From Solibacillus daqui (lineage in GTDB: Bacteria > Bacillota > Bacilli > Bacillales_A > Planococcaceae), in assembly GCF_028747805.1 (NCBI RefSeq), contig NZ_CP114887.1, positions 2,783,501 to 2,847,500 on the forward strand: a DNA stretch of 64,000 nucleotides, written 5' to 3'. Under the pieces are notes generated by a model. It was given only the letters and a program-made list of their open reading frames with translations. It was not told the DNA's origin and made no database searches. Every line of letters begins with the position of its first letter. Position 1 is the first letter of the stretch. Below, piece after piece: positions 45,518 through 54,384 of the stretch. The position numbers and the translations under genes are program-made.

Positions 45518-48500
45518 AAAATTTCGCGAATGTCTTGTTCTGTTAATATAGACGACTGCTCCGAATCTAAAATATCTGCAATGAGCATCTTTTTCTTTTG
45601 CTGTAATTGATTCATTTTCTCCTCAATCGTGCCACGTGCAATGAGCTTAATAACCTGTACGACATGCTGCTGTCCCATGCGATGCGCTCGGTCTGCCGCT
45701 TGCTCTTCTACTGCTGGGTTCCACCATAAATCGTATAAAATAACGGTGTCTGCGCCAGTTAAGTTGAGGCCGGTTCCTCCAGCCTTTAACGATATTAAAA
45801 ATAGATTACTTTCCCCTTCATTAAAAGCGTTACATAATTGCACACGTTCCTCTGACGGCGTTTGCCCGTCTAAATAAAAATAATGTTCTCCGCGCTTTGT
45901 TAACTCAGTCGAAATTAGTTTTAGCATTTGTGTAAACTGAGAAAAAATTAGCACACGACGCCCTGAATACTTTGCTTCTTGTAAAATCCGTAGTAGCTGT
46001 TCAAACTTTGCCGAACTCCCTTGATAATCTTCAATAAACAATGCGGGATGACAACAAATTTGTCGTAATCGAGTGATGCCTGCCAAAATACGAATTCTAT
46101 TTTGCTGAAATGTATCCTTATCTAAATGCTTTAATGTATCTTCACGCAATTTTGCTAAAAATGCTGCATACAAAGCTTTTTGATCTGGTAGTAATTCGCT
46201 AATATCAATTGTTTCTTCCTTACCTGGAAGCTCCGTTAATACATTTTCTTTCATGCGGCGCAGCAAAAACGGGCGCACACGACGGGCAATGTCCTTGCGT
46301 TGCATATGCTTAAATTCCTCAAGTTCACGGAAAAGCTGCGGAAAAATAATACGATAAATGGACCATAATTCAGCTAATGAGTTTTCAATTGGTGTTCCTG
46401 TTAACCCAAAGCGATTCGTTGCTTGAATTTTTTTCACTGTACGGGCGGTTTGCGTTAATGGATTTTTAAAGGCTTGCGCTTCATCAAAAAATACCGCGTG
46501 AAAATGCTGACGCTCATAAAATGCGATATCCCGGCGCAGTAATGGATACGTTGTAATGATCACATCATGCATCGGTAATTGTCGGAGTAATTCTCGACGT
46601 TCTACTGTTGTGCCATCTACAATAATAGCTTCAATTTCTGGTGCAAATTTCATCAGTTCATAAAGCCAGTTATATGCTAGTGAAGACGGACAAACAACCA
46701 GTACTGGCTGCTTATTGGCTCGAATGATTTCTAGCTCAGACACAATAAAGGCGATACTCTGAATGGTTTTACCAAGCCCCATATCATCTGCGAGTACACC
46801 ACCAAAGCCATAATTCGCAAGTAACTTGAACCAATTGTAGCCGTGCTTTTGATAATCACGTAAAATTGGTGCTAAACTTTCTGGTACTTTAAATGACAAC
46901 ATTTCTGGTTGTAATAGCTGCTGTGTAAACAATTGAAAGGACTGTTCTGCTTCAAAAATGTCACTATGCTCAAACTGTTCTAGAAAAGGCAAACTATCTA
47001 AAATCGGCATATTAAACGTCAGCTCATATTCATCATCCTGTGCTGGAATTGCTCGTAAAAAGCGCTGGATTTCTTCCATTTCACGTGTTTCTAAAGATAA
47101 TAAAGCACCATTTGCGAGACGATAAAATTTCTGTTTTACAGTCAGCCCTCGTAATATTTCTTTAATTTGCTTATTTGTTACGCCATCCATTTCAAATTTA
47201 AATTCCAGCCAATTTGTACGCTCTCGTTGTACATTGACACGAATTTTCGGAAAGTTATTTTCCTTTGCAATACGTAATTTCACAGAATTCGTCGTATAAA
47301 TTTGCGTGAGCTTTTGTAGCTGTGGCAATGTATGATACAAAAATTGATACTCTAATTCATCATTTTGCATATAATAGCCGCCCTCTGTATTTGTGAATCC
47401 ACTATCATCCATTACTTGCATAATGGCTGCCTCTTTTTCGATATCACGCAAAATTAAAATCTCGTCTGCAATCGACGTTTCTTCAAGTGGCTGAATAACA
47501 AATTGGTCATAATGAAATTCTAGCCCTGCTAATAGTCGATTATTGACACGGTCTAAATACAGTTTTGCTTGTAACGGTATCTTCATTTGTTCCTTTGTAA
47601 TATCCGCGGCGATTTCGACACATCCAATTTTCTTGAGCTTTGGTACAATCACATCTAAAAAATGCGTTAACTGGTTATTTTCAATGATGAAGCGCTCCTG
47701 TTTTGCAAAAAGTTGCTGCAAGTCTTTTACTTGCTTTGTACTTTGCGCAGACAAAACATACATATCATGCTCAATTAAAAGGGCCCCGTAGCTTTCAAAT
47801 AAAATAACGCTCTCTATCTGCGGTATGTTCATTTCATAATGATTCTCCATTTTTTCAACATTAAATGTCAATGAAGATGGCGCTTCCATATAGTGAAAGC
47901 CATTAAAACTTTCACGGTTATATTGAACAGCAATTTCTTGTTGCTCTGCTAATTTCGGCGCAAGTTTTTTCCATGCAGATGGTGGAATGAGCATCATATC
48001 TTCAAATAATTGAAGTTCATCTTGCTGTAAGGCTGCATCAATATATAGTTCCTCATCTTGCACAATGTCATTTAGCTGTTGTACGATATTATTTTGTTTC
48101 GTTTCAAAACAATGCTTACTTTGCTCATACGTAAAATGTGGGGCAATTTGATACGGCTGTGCTCCTGAAACTGCCTGTAAAAAAGGGCGTATAGCGCGAA
48201 TCGGAATGTCCTCTACCCTCAAACGTAGCGCAAATAATATTTCATGTTTTGTTAACTCAATCGGTGTTAAAACAAATTGCAGTGCTAATGTCTCACGCTG
48301 CTCAAAATGCCGCTGATAACCACTCCCACGAACCGACTTCTCGTCAAAAATTGAAAATAATTCATTATCAATAGCGTCTTGCTGCTCTCTTTTTATTTGT
48401 AATTCGCCCTGAAGTAATCTTTGCTGCTGAAACGCAATCAAAACAGCGGCCACATGCTGACATTTTTTCGAAAACTGAATAAGGCTTTCACAGCTACAGC

Positions 48501-48699
48501 TCGTTTGCAATTCTTTTGATGTTGTTATTTTCATAATACGCACTTGAAAATCTTCTGCGCTTTTCACAGTAGCTGTAGCATGAATTTCGTCATTTTCATT
48601 GATTGTAACTTTTCCAGTTTGATAAAAGGTTTGTCCCTTTTTATAAGAGACCGTCCCGCATAGATCCTTAATTTTTTTGTCTGTTATGTTTATCTCCAT
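45511..48699 (-). CDS. SNF2-family DEAD/H helicase with SWIM zinc finger
   Basis: A 1062-residue Swi2/Snf2 ATPase that should translocate on DNA or remodel DNA-protein complexes; no clear bacterial role is known. It has an N-terminal SWIM finger (CSCESLIQFSKKCQHVAAVL, about residues 69-88), a long bacterial SNF2-associated region, then the ATPase core: Walker A LADDMGLGKTIQSIAF (about 640), DEAQAFKN, GLTGTPIENS, and helicase-C with LISLKAGGTGLNLTGAD and AADRAHRMGQ. I chose the ATG at 48699 with AAGGGGTG upstream rather than a frame start 28 codons earlier. No restriction or defence partner gene lies beside it. Confidence 0.93.
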   Translation of the reverse strand: MEINITDKKIKDLCGTVSYKKGQTFYQTGKVTINENDEIHATATVKSAEDFQVRIMKITTSKELQTSCSCESLIQFSKKCQHVAAVLIAFQQQRLLQGELQIKREQQDAIDNELFSIFDEKSVRGSGYQRHFEQRETLALQFVLTPIELTKHEILFALRLRVEDIPIRAIRPFLQAVSGAQPYQIAPHFTYEQSKHCFETKQNNIVQQLNDIVQDEELYIDAALQQDELQLFEDMMLIPPSAWKKLAPKLAEQQEIAVQYNRESFNGFHYMEAPSSLTFNVEKMENHYEMNIPQIESVILFESYGALLIEHDMYVLSAQSTKQVKDLQQLFAKQERFIIENNQLTHFLDVIVPKLKKIGCVEIAADITKEQMKIPLQAKLYLDRVNNRLLAGLEFHYDQFVIQPLEETSIADEILILRDIEKEAAIMQVMDDSGFTNTEGGYYMQNDELEYQFLYHTLPQLQKLTQIYTTNSVKLRIAKENNFPKIRVNVQRERTNWLEFKFEMDGVTNKQIKEILRGLTVKQKFYRLANGALLSLETREMEEIQRFLRAIPAQDDEYELTFNMPILDSLPFLEQFEHSDIFEAEQSFQLFTQQLLQPEMLSFKVPESLAPILRDYQKHGYNWFKLLANYGFGGVLADDMGLGKTIQSIAFIVSELEIIRANKQPVLVVCPSSLAYNWLYELMKFAPEIEAIIVDGTTVERRELLRQLPMHDVIITTYPLLRRDIAFYERQHFHAVFFDEAQAFKNPLTQTARTVKKIQATNRFGLTGTPIENSLAELWSIYRIIFPQLFRELEEFKHMQRKDIARRVRPFLLRRMKENVLTELPGKEETIDISELLPDQKALYAAFLAKLREDTLKHLDKDTFQQNRIRILAGITRLRQICCHPALFIEDYQGSSAKFEQLLRILQEAKYSGRRVLIFSQFTQMLKLISTELTKRGEHYFYLDGQTPSEERVQLCNAFNEGESNLFLISLKAGGTGLNLTGADTVILYDLWWNPAVEEQAADRAHRMGQQHVVQVIKLIARGTIEEKMNQLQQKKKMLIADILDSEQSSILTEQDIREILT

Positions 48700-48844
48700 G
48701 CTCAACACCCCTTTCTCATTACTTCTATTCTCGCATGAAGTCACTGCAATTTCTATCCTACTACCCCAAACATTCTTCCTCAAAGCTATTATCTAATGCT
48801 TTAGAGATTTAATCTGAAATGATTTAACAATTTGAGGTGACGAT

Positions 48845-48930
48845 ATGTCATTATCATAAATATTGATGTCATGCTTGCGAAAAAGCGATGTGAAGCTCTT
48901 GAATGTCAGTTAGAATATGTAAAGGAATAG
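48845..48930 (+). pseudogene. Remnant of a YozG-type HTH regulator
   Basis: After GAGGTGA and an ATG at 48845, a frame shifted by one base reads VIIINIDVMLAKKRCEALEC and then QLEYVKE before TAG. Small YozG-family Cro/CI regulators begin IIINIDVMLAKRKM, later have EAICKALECQPGDILEY, and end near there. Here the helix-turn-helix core between LAKKR and CEALEC is gone, as is the PGDI segment. I read it as a gene with internal deletions, no longer functional. Confidence 0.6.
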
Positions 48931-48972
48931 GATAATAAGAGAAATCATTAATTTTTAGACGGATAACTAAGC

Positions 48973-49002
48973 GAAAAAGACATTTTCACGAATGAAAATG
49001 CC
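48973..49002 (-). terminator. Terminator after the M23 peptidase gene
   Basis: Stem GACATTTTCA / TGAAAATGCC (one G-U pair) with a 4-base loop, followed by five T on the minus strand. Confidence 0.8.
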
Positions 49003-49017
49003 CTGTCTCGCTTTTAA

Positions 49018-50001
49018 TTACTTATTTCGCTCCCATCTCAGCAATGACGGATATGGATCATATGCCCATTCTGTCCGACCATTGAATTTATACATACCAT
49101 AATGTAAATGAGGCGGAAACTTGCCAGCCGTTCCTTCTTTACCATAACCTGTACTCCCCACATAGCCAATCGTCTGCCCTGCTTCCACGATATCACCTTG
49201 TTTTATGCTATCATCAAATGAATGTAGATGTGCATAATAATGGTACGAATTATGATGATCACGAATGCCAATGCGCCAACCGCCAAATTCATTCCACCCT
49301 ATTACTTCCACAACACCGTACGAAGTCGAACGTATTGGTGTACCGTAATTTGCAAAAATATCTGTCCCTTCATGGATACGTCTACCACCCCAGCCACGAT
49401 TTGCTCCCCATGTGCCAGCATAGCTATAATCGTAATTTTTAGGAATCGGGAAATAATACGCATCTAAATCAATCGTGCCAAACTTTTCGAATAATTTCGC
49501 AATGACCGTAATTTGATTGACAACTTGCTCATTTTTATAATAATCCCACAACGCTAATTTAAAATCCTGTACACTATGCCCATACATACGCAAATATTTA
49601 GCCATTGTAAACATTACATCATCATCATCATCTAGTGATGCAACACCATCTCCATTGCCATCTAGTCCCATGCCACCAAACAGTTGAATTGAATTTGGAA
49701 TCGTATCATCTTCTACTGGATTCAATGCACCTGCCCAATATTCATTTGAAAATTGAATAGCTATAACGCCTTCCTTCTTCGGTATGTCTTGCCGCACTTG
49801 CTGAATATTACGTTCATACTGATCAATTGCCGCTAAATAATACCATGGAATAACGAAATCCTGGAATTGCACATAATATTTCATACGCTCTTGGATTCGC
49901 TGCTCTTTTGTATCCTGTTTTTCATTTGCATTAATAGCTTCATGTCCTATGTTCATAGTTGCTATTGCAGCAACAACCATCGCTAATAATTTTCGGTGCA
50001 C
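49018..50001 (-). CDS. M23 peptidase, LytH-like
   Basis: Zinc metallopeptidase of the LytM/M23 family, probably cutting peptidoglycan peptides. The 327-residue protein has a signal peptide (about 1-25), a helical region with a calcium-loop-like DGNGDGVASLDDDDD (about 115-129), and the M23 domain with HEGTDIFANYG (about 215) and HLHYGMYKF near 300. B. subtilis LytH, a sporulation L-Ala-D-Glu endopeptidase, has the same length and layout, so a cortex-maturation role is plausible. It starts at GTG very close after AGGAGG, 9 bp downstream of the deacetylase gene; the two likely form an operon. Confidence 0.82.
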   Translation of the reverse strand: MHRKLLAMVVAAIATMNIGHEAINANEKQDTKEQRIQERMKYYVQFQDFVIPWYYLAAIDQYERNIQQVRQDIPKKEGVIAIQFSNEYWAGALNPVEDDTIPNSIQLFGGMGLDGNGDGVASLDDDDDVMFTMAKYLRMYGHSVQDFKLALWDYYKNEQVVNQITVIAKLFEKFGTIDLDAYYFPIPKNYDYSYAGTWGANRGWGGRRIHEGTDIFANYGTPIRSTSYGVVEVIGWNEFGGWRIGIRDHHNSYHYYAHLHSFDDSIKQGDIVEAGQTIGYVGSTGYGKEGTAGKFPPHLHYGMYKFNGRTEWAYDPYPSLLRWERNK

Positions 50002-50010
50002 AATTCCTCC

Positions 50011-50730
50011 TCACTTTCCGGCCTGCTGCAATCTCAACATTTCTGAAATTGTAACAAAGCTATAGCCTTGCTTTTTAAGTTCTGGTAATATTTTTTCAAG
50101 TGCCTGAACCGTTTGCTCACGGTTTCCGCCTCCATCATGAAACAGAACAACATCTCCTTGTTCTATACCAGTCAACACTGTATTAACAATCTTATTGACT
50201 CCAGGGTCTTTCCAATCTTCAGTATCTAAATGCCAAGACCACATGACTAATTTATAGCCTTCACGTGCCACTTCCGTTACTAATTCATCTGTGTAATTTC
50301 CTTCTACTGGACGAAATAATTTCGTTGAAAAACCGGTAATACTGTAGAGAATTTTATTCGTTTTCTCAATTTCCTTCATTACCTTTGGGACAGATTTCGA
50401 ATAAGGGTGGCTGTACGTATGATTGGCAATTTCATGACCTGTTTCATACATACGTCGAACAATTTGTGGATATTTTTCAGCTTGTTGTCCTACAATAAAA
50501 AAAGTACCTTTCGCATCATATTGATCGAGTAAATTTAGCACGTTTTCTGTATGCGTCGCTTGTGGGCCATCATCAAACGTAAGTGCAACAACCTTTTTTT
50601 CGGTTTGAATATCCCAAATAATATAACCGGCGTCTTCATAAAATTTACGCCCTTTTTCAGCTGCAGTTCGATCAATGACGTATACTACCGAAATGGCAGT
50701 AAACACAAAAACACTTAAAAAAAAACCCAT
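50011..50730 (-). CDS. Polysaccharide deacetylase, PdaB-like (5' end probably frameshifted)
   Basis: Carbohydrate esterase family 4 enzyme that should remove acetyl groups from peptidoglycan sugars. Seen: TFDDGP near residue 52, GHEIANHTYSHP (metal histidines) near 98, and LFHDGGGNR near 196. The usual RPPxG segment reads RPVEGNYT. As written the frame begins ATG at 50730 without a ribosome site. Upstream, an ATG at 50741 with AAAGGAAGTG reads MKKKWVFF and stops within nine T; one more T would fuse it to the main frame and give a normal signal-anchor. It pairs with the LytH-like gene. Confidence 0.85.
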   Translation of the reverse strand: MGFFLSVFVFTAISVVYVIDRTAAEKGRKFYEDAGYIIWDIQTEKKVVALTFDDGPQATHTENVLNLLDQYDAKGTFFIVGQQAEKYPQIVRRMYETGHEIANHTYSHPYSKSVPKVMKEIEKTNKILYSITGFSTKLFRPVEGNYTDELVTEVAREGYKLVMWSWHLDTEDWKDPGVNKIVNTVLTGIEQGDVVLFHDGGGNREQTVQALEKILPELKKQGYSFVTISEMLRLQQAGK

Positions 50731-51057
50731 TTCTTTTTCATTATTAAGCCACTTCCTTTAATCAATCGTTACGTATATTATTGTTCATTCCAATAAAATT
50801 ATTGACGAAACATTAAGGAATTGTTGTTAAAAAAAACCTAATACTTTTTTAAAGCATAATTATTTTCCTCATTTACCGAAAATTTTTTATTCTAAATACT
50901 ATAATAAACAAGTTGGTAACGGCACCATTGTGTATGTATGAAATGGATAACGATTCTACAAAAACGAGGAGAGAAGCTGGCACCTAGACACCTTTTTCTT
51001 TTCTTTAAATGAAAAACACCTGTAGACTAAAATCATGTCTACAGGTGTTTATTTGAA
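50731..51057. other. Intergenic region, no gene
   Basis: AT-rich; besides the terminator at 51015-51049 it holds a short palindromic word GGCACCtAGACACC near 50980, like the repeats that flank REP-type transposase genes in some Bacillus. No transposase is present. Confidence 0.4.
51015..51049 (-). terminator. Terminator after the 5'-nucleotidase gene
   Basis: Perfect 13-bp stem AACACCTGTAGAC / GTCTACAGGTGTT with a 9-base loop and T-rich tail on the minus strand. Confidence 0.88.
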
Positions 51058-53418
51058 TTAGTTCATTTTTAAAGAATATTTGCCAAAGCCGTCTGTACCT
51101 TCCCCAATGTATTCTATACTTTTATTGCCGTCTAAAACTTTCACTGCTTTTTTAGATGATTCAAATACAACTTTTACATCGCCTGAAATCGGAGCGAATT
51201 TCCAGTTACCATCTGCTGATGGGTCGATCGTTTTTTCATCTAAAATATAATCGATAATCGCTTGACGATTTTCATCTGGGTAAATTTCTACAGCTGTTGC
51301 ATTACGAACACCTGGGAATGTACCATTTGCGCGGTAGTTGTTTGTTGCTACGATAAATTCTTGTGCTAAATCAATTGGTTGACCATTGTATTGTAAGTTG
51401 ACAATACGTGAAGCACCTTCATTTACTAATTTACCGCTTGGATCGTATTTTGCTGGTTGTGTTACATCGATTTCATATGTCACTCCATCAATTACGTCAT
51501 AGTTATATGAACGGAAGTCTGTGTTAATTAGTTGTTGTTCTTCTTTATTACTTACATTAATTTGATTGAACTGACCTGCAGACATTTCTAACCATTCTTT
51601 TACATCTGCGCCTGTTACTTTTAACATCGATAACGTATTATCGTATAGGTAAAGGTCTGCCACGTTTTTAATCGCCAGTTCGCCAGCTGGAATGTATGTG
51701 TAGTAATCTGCATCGCTACGAGTACCTGCTTTAAATGGTGCACCGGCTGATAATACTGGAAGATTTTCGTATTGTGTCCCTTTGATTTTGTTTTTCACAT
51801 AAATAGTTTGTGCATTTGTTACGATTTGAATCGATGGATCGTCTTGTATTTGTGAGAAGTAGCTATGAATTGTTGCTGTTGTTGTCCCTACAGCTTGACG
51901 TACATACTTAATTGTACCTTCATGCGCTGATTTTACACTTTCTACAATCTCTTTATTTACTTCAACGTTGTCTTTTGAGATTTCACGCACTGCGCCAGTA
52001 CCTGAAGTTACGTCCCAATCATCGCCTTTTTTCTCAAGTTGTAAATCGATTACACCTAAATGGCTACCGAATTTACCCGCCATTACTACCGGAACACCAT
52101 TCATTGTACCTTGTGTTTCATCAACATTTGTTAATGATTCATCAACTTTCCCCGGGAATACGCCATGTGCATGTCCTGTAATGATTGCGTCTACGTCATT
52201 AATTTTTGAAAGTAAGTAGGATACATCCTCTTCGCCCGTTTCATGAGTTGCATCACCCATACCTGAGTGAGAAAGAACAACAATTACATCTGCCCCTTCT
52301 TCCTTCATTTGAGGAACGACAGCTTTTACAGCTTCTACAGAGTCATCTACTGTTACTTTTCCCTCAAGGTTAGATTTGTCCCATTTTAAAATTTGTGGTG
52401 GAACGACCCCTGTAACACCTACGCTAATTGTAGATGTGTTACCCTGTGAATCCACTACCTCTTTATCAATTAGTACATACGGTGTATATTTTAATGCTTT
52501 TGTTGCTGCATCACGAACATTCGCATTAACAAATGGGAATGTCGCGTCATCTGTTACTTCATCTAAAAAGTCTAAACCATAGTTAAATTCATGATTACCA
52601 AATGTAGCCGCGTCATAATTTAAAACTTCCATTGCTGCTACTGACGGATGCATTTCTCCGTCTTTAAGCTTTTGAACTGCTTGAACATAAGAGCCAAGTG
52701 GTGTACCTTGAATCGTATCACCATTATCAAATAATAATGTATTTGGATTTTCTTTACGCGCATCGTCAATTAGAATAGCTGTTTTCGCAAGACCTAAGCT
52801 GTTAGATTGTGTATCTTTATAGTAATCATAATTCATGATATTTGTATGAATATCTGTTGTACCTAAAATTCGTAGTGAGGCCGTTGTATTTGCTACTACC
52901 GGGCTATATTCTGCTAAGAAACGTTCTAAAATTTTCTCAGCTTGTGCTTTTGTTACAAAGTCTTTCGGACGGATTGTCCCGTCATCAAAGCCTGTTACTA
53001 AACTTAAACCTACTGCTTTTGCCATATCAGCACGATCGCCTTGTGCGATTTTTGAGCTATCTTTATATTGGTCTAATACCTTTTCTGAAAATGTTTCATC
53101 CGTATCAAGACCACGAACTGCAATCATAGCTGCATGTGAACGTGTTAGCTTTTCATTTGGCGCAAATTCAGTCTCTGTTTTACCTTTAATTAATTTTAAT
53201 TCGATAGCCTTTTCAATATATGGCTTTAAAGAATCTGGAACATCTTTAAATTTTACTGATTGTCCAGTTCCTAAAGGCACCCCTAACGCATCAATTACTT
53301 CTTTAACATACTCACCACGCGTAATTTGATCATTTTCTGCTGCCGCTGTTGGCATCACTGCTAAACCACCAGCTAATAGCGATAGTGTAAGGGCAGAAGC
53401 CGATAATTTTTTCCACAT
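51058..53418 (-). CDS. SLH-anchored 5'-nucleotidase / 2',3'-cyclic-nucleotide phosphodiesterase
   Basis: A surface enzyme that should release phosphate and nucleosides from extracellular nucleotides. The 786-residue protein has a signal peptide (about 1-27), two or three SLH domains (about 28-175, with FKDVPDSLKPYIEKAIELK), a metallophosphatase domain (LRILGTTDIHTN near 185, DNGDTIQGT, FGNHEFNYG, VLSHSG, ITGHAHG), and the C-terminal 5'-nucleotidase domain (about 510-730). Strong GGAGG ribosome site, own terminator. The UshA/YfkN family is usually anchored by LPxTG or free; here SLH domains do this. Confidence 0.93.
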   Translation of the reverse strand: MWKKLSASALTLSLLAGGLAVMPTAAAENDQITRGEYVKEVIDALGVPLGTGQSVKFKDVPDSLKPYIEKAIELKLIKGKTETEFAPNEKLTRSHAAMIAVRGLDTDETFSEKVLDQYKDSSKIAQGDRADMAKAVGLSLVTGFDDGTIRPKDFVTKAQAEKILERFLAEYSPVVANTTASLRILGTTDIHTNIMNYDYYKDTQSNSLGLAKTAILIDDARKENPNTLLFDNGDTIQGTPLGSYVQAVQKLKDGEMHPSVAAMEVLNYDAATFGNHEFNYGLDFLDEVTDDATFPFVNANVRDAATKALKYTPYVLIDKEVVDSQGNTSTISVGVTGVVPPQILKWDKSNLEGKVTVDDSVEAVKAVVPQMKEEGADVIVVLSHSGMGDATHETGEEDVSYLLSKINDVDAIITGHAHGVFPGKVDESLTNVDETQGTMNGVPVVMAGKFGSHLGVIDLQLEKKGDDWDVTSGTGAVREISKDNVEVNKEIVESVKSAHEGTIKYVRQAVGTTTATIHSYFSQIQDDPSIQIVTNAQTIYVKNKIKGTQYENLPVLSAGAPFKAGTRSDADYYTYIPAGELAIKNVADLYLYDNTLSMLKVTGADVKEWLEMSAGQFNQINVSNKEEQQLINTDFRSYNYDVIDGVTYEIDVTQPAKYDPSGKLVNEGASRIVNLQYNGQPIDLAQEFIVATNNYRANGTFPGVRNATAVEIYPDENRQAIIDYILDEKTIDPSADGNWKFAPISGDVKVVFESSKKAVKVLDGNKSIEYIGEGTDGFGKYSLKMN

Positions 53419-53569
53419 ACATATTCCTCCATTGATTAATTTTCCAACTCACTAATATATATTACCAAACATTCAAAATAATAATGGATAATTAATTAAC
53501 TATTTATAAAATATTTACAATTTAAAAGAGTTAATAGAGCTTGAAAATTATAAAAAAGTTTATAAATAA

Positions 53570-53604
53570 AACCCCTCGAAATAATCTAATATTTCAAGGG
53601 GGTT
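53570..53604 (-). terminator. Terminator after the 160-residue gene
   Basis: Stem AACCCC(C)TTGAAATA / TATTTCGAGGGGTT on the minus strand with TTTTA after it, just past the stop codon. Confidence 0.8.
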
Positions 53605-53616
53605 CGTGAACAACTT

Positions 53617-54099
53617 CTATTTAGATATTGTACATTTCTCAAATGCGCTTTGTGTTTCGCGATATAAAATCATATTTGGTATTTGATATGTTTCTGTCGT
53701 AATAAAAATTTGTTGAAAGTCATTTTGTAACGTCGATAACCTATCTTCCTCTTCTGACGAAATAAAAAATTGACTCGTCATAATATCAAAAGTTATCGTA
53801 TGGATTTGATTATCTTCGTCAATTGTATTGACGATTAACTTCGGTACACCAAATGTAAGCTCAAGTTTATGCGTAATAAGCCTTTCGCTATGATTCAATA
53901 GATTGTGGAAATCATCTAGATAAGGTAAAGTATAAATTATTTCCTTGAAGGGTAAATCTGTTAACATAGTATTTAATATTAATTTAAAAAATTTAGTATT
54001 AGTTGAACCTTCAAAGTTAGTTTCTTCTACATTTAACTGTTCATACTTAAAAGGAACTTCGAAAACTTTTCCGCTATCCGCTTTAAATAAAATATTCAC
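53617..54099 (-). CDS. Hypothetical protein
   Basis: A 160-residue soluble protein, alternating strands and helices, with no signal peptide or known motif. The start is uncertain: GTG at 54099 has AGTAGGTG upstream, while a GTG three codons earlier lacks one. Single gene with its own terminator, between the SLH nucleotidase and hpaB. I do not recognise it. Its length and beta-rich, acidic character are like many small orphan proteins of this group. Confidence 0.6.
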   Translation of the reverse strand: MNILFKADSGKVFEVPFKYEQLNVEETNFEGSTNTKFFKLILNTMLTDLPFKEIIYTLPYLDDFHNLLNHSERLITHKLELTFGVPKLIVNTIDEDNQIHTITFDIMTSQFFISSEEEDRLSTLQNDFQQIFITTETYQIPNMILYRETQSAFEKCTISK

Positions 54100-54108
54100 T
54101 CGGAACAC

Positions 54109-54384
54109 CTACTATTTCAAAATTTCCGCCAATTTGTGCTACTACATTTAAATGTTTAAGTTAGCAATTTATTTACATAGCGGCAAAAGTATTATAACTC
54201 AATTAGTTATTTATAACTAATTTAAAGTCTAAATACATTACTTTTGATTCAACTCAATTCATCCATATACAAATTATTGTAATGTGTCTTATGAATTGAT
54301 CTAAAACTAGTTATACATGAGGTATTTTTGGGAAATTAGAAAATATATTAGAAATGCATTCTATCTATAAAATTATTTTTCTGC
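54109..54384. other. AT-rich intergenic region
   Basis: About 275 bp downstream of hpaB, very AT-rich. I see no gene, hairpin or convincing promoter; the promoter of the 160-residue gene should lie here. Confidence 0.5.

Noticed and set aside
50940..50995. Possible short gene or transposase trace near GGCACCTAGACACC
   Set aside because: Only a 17-codon frame and one palindromic word; too little to call a mobile element.
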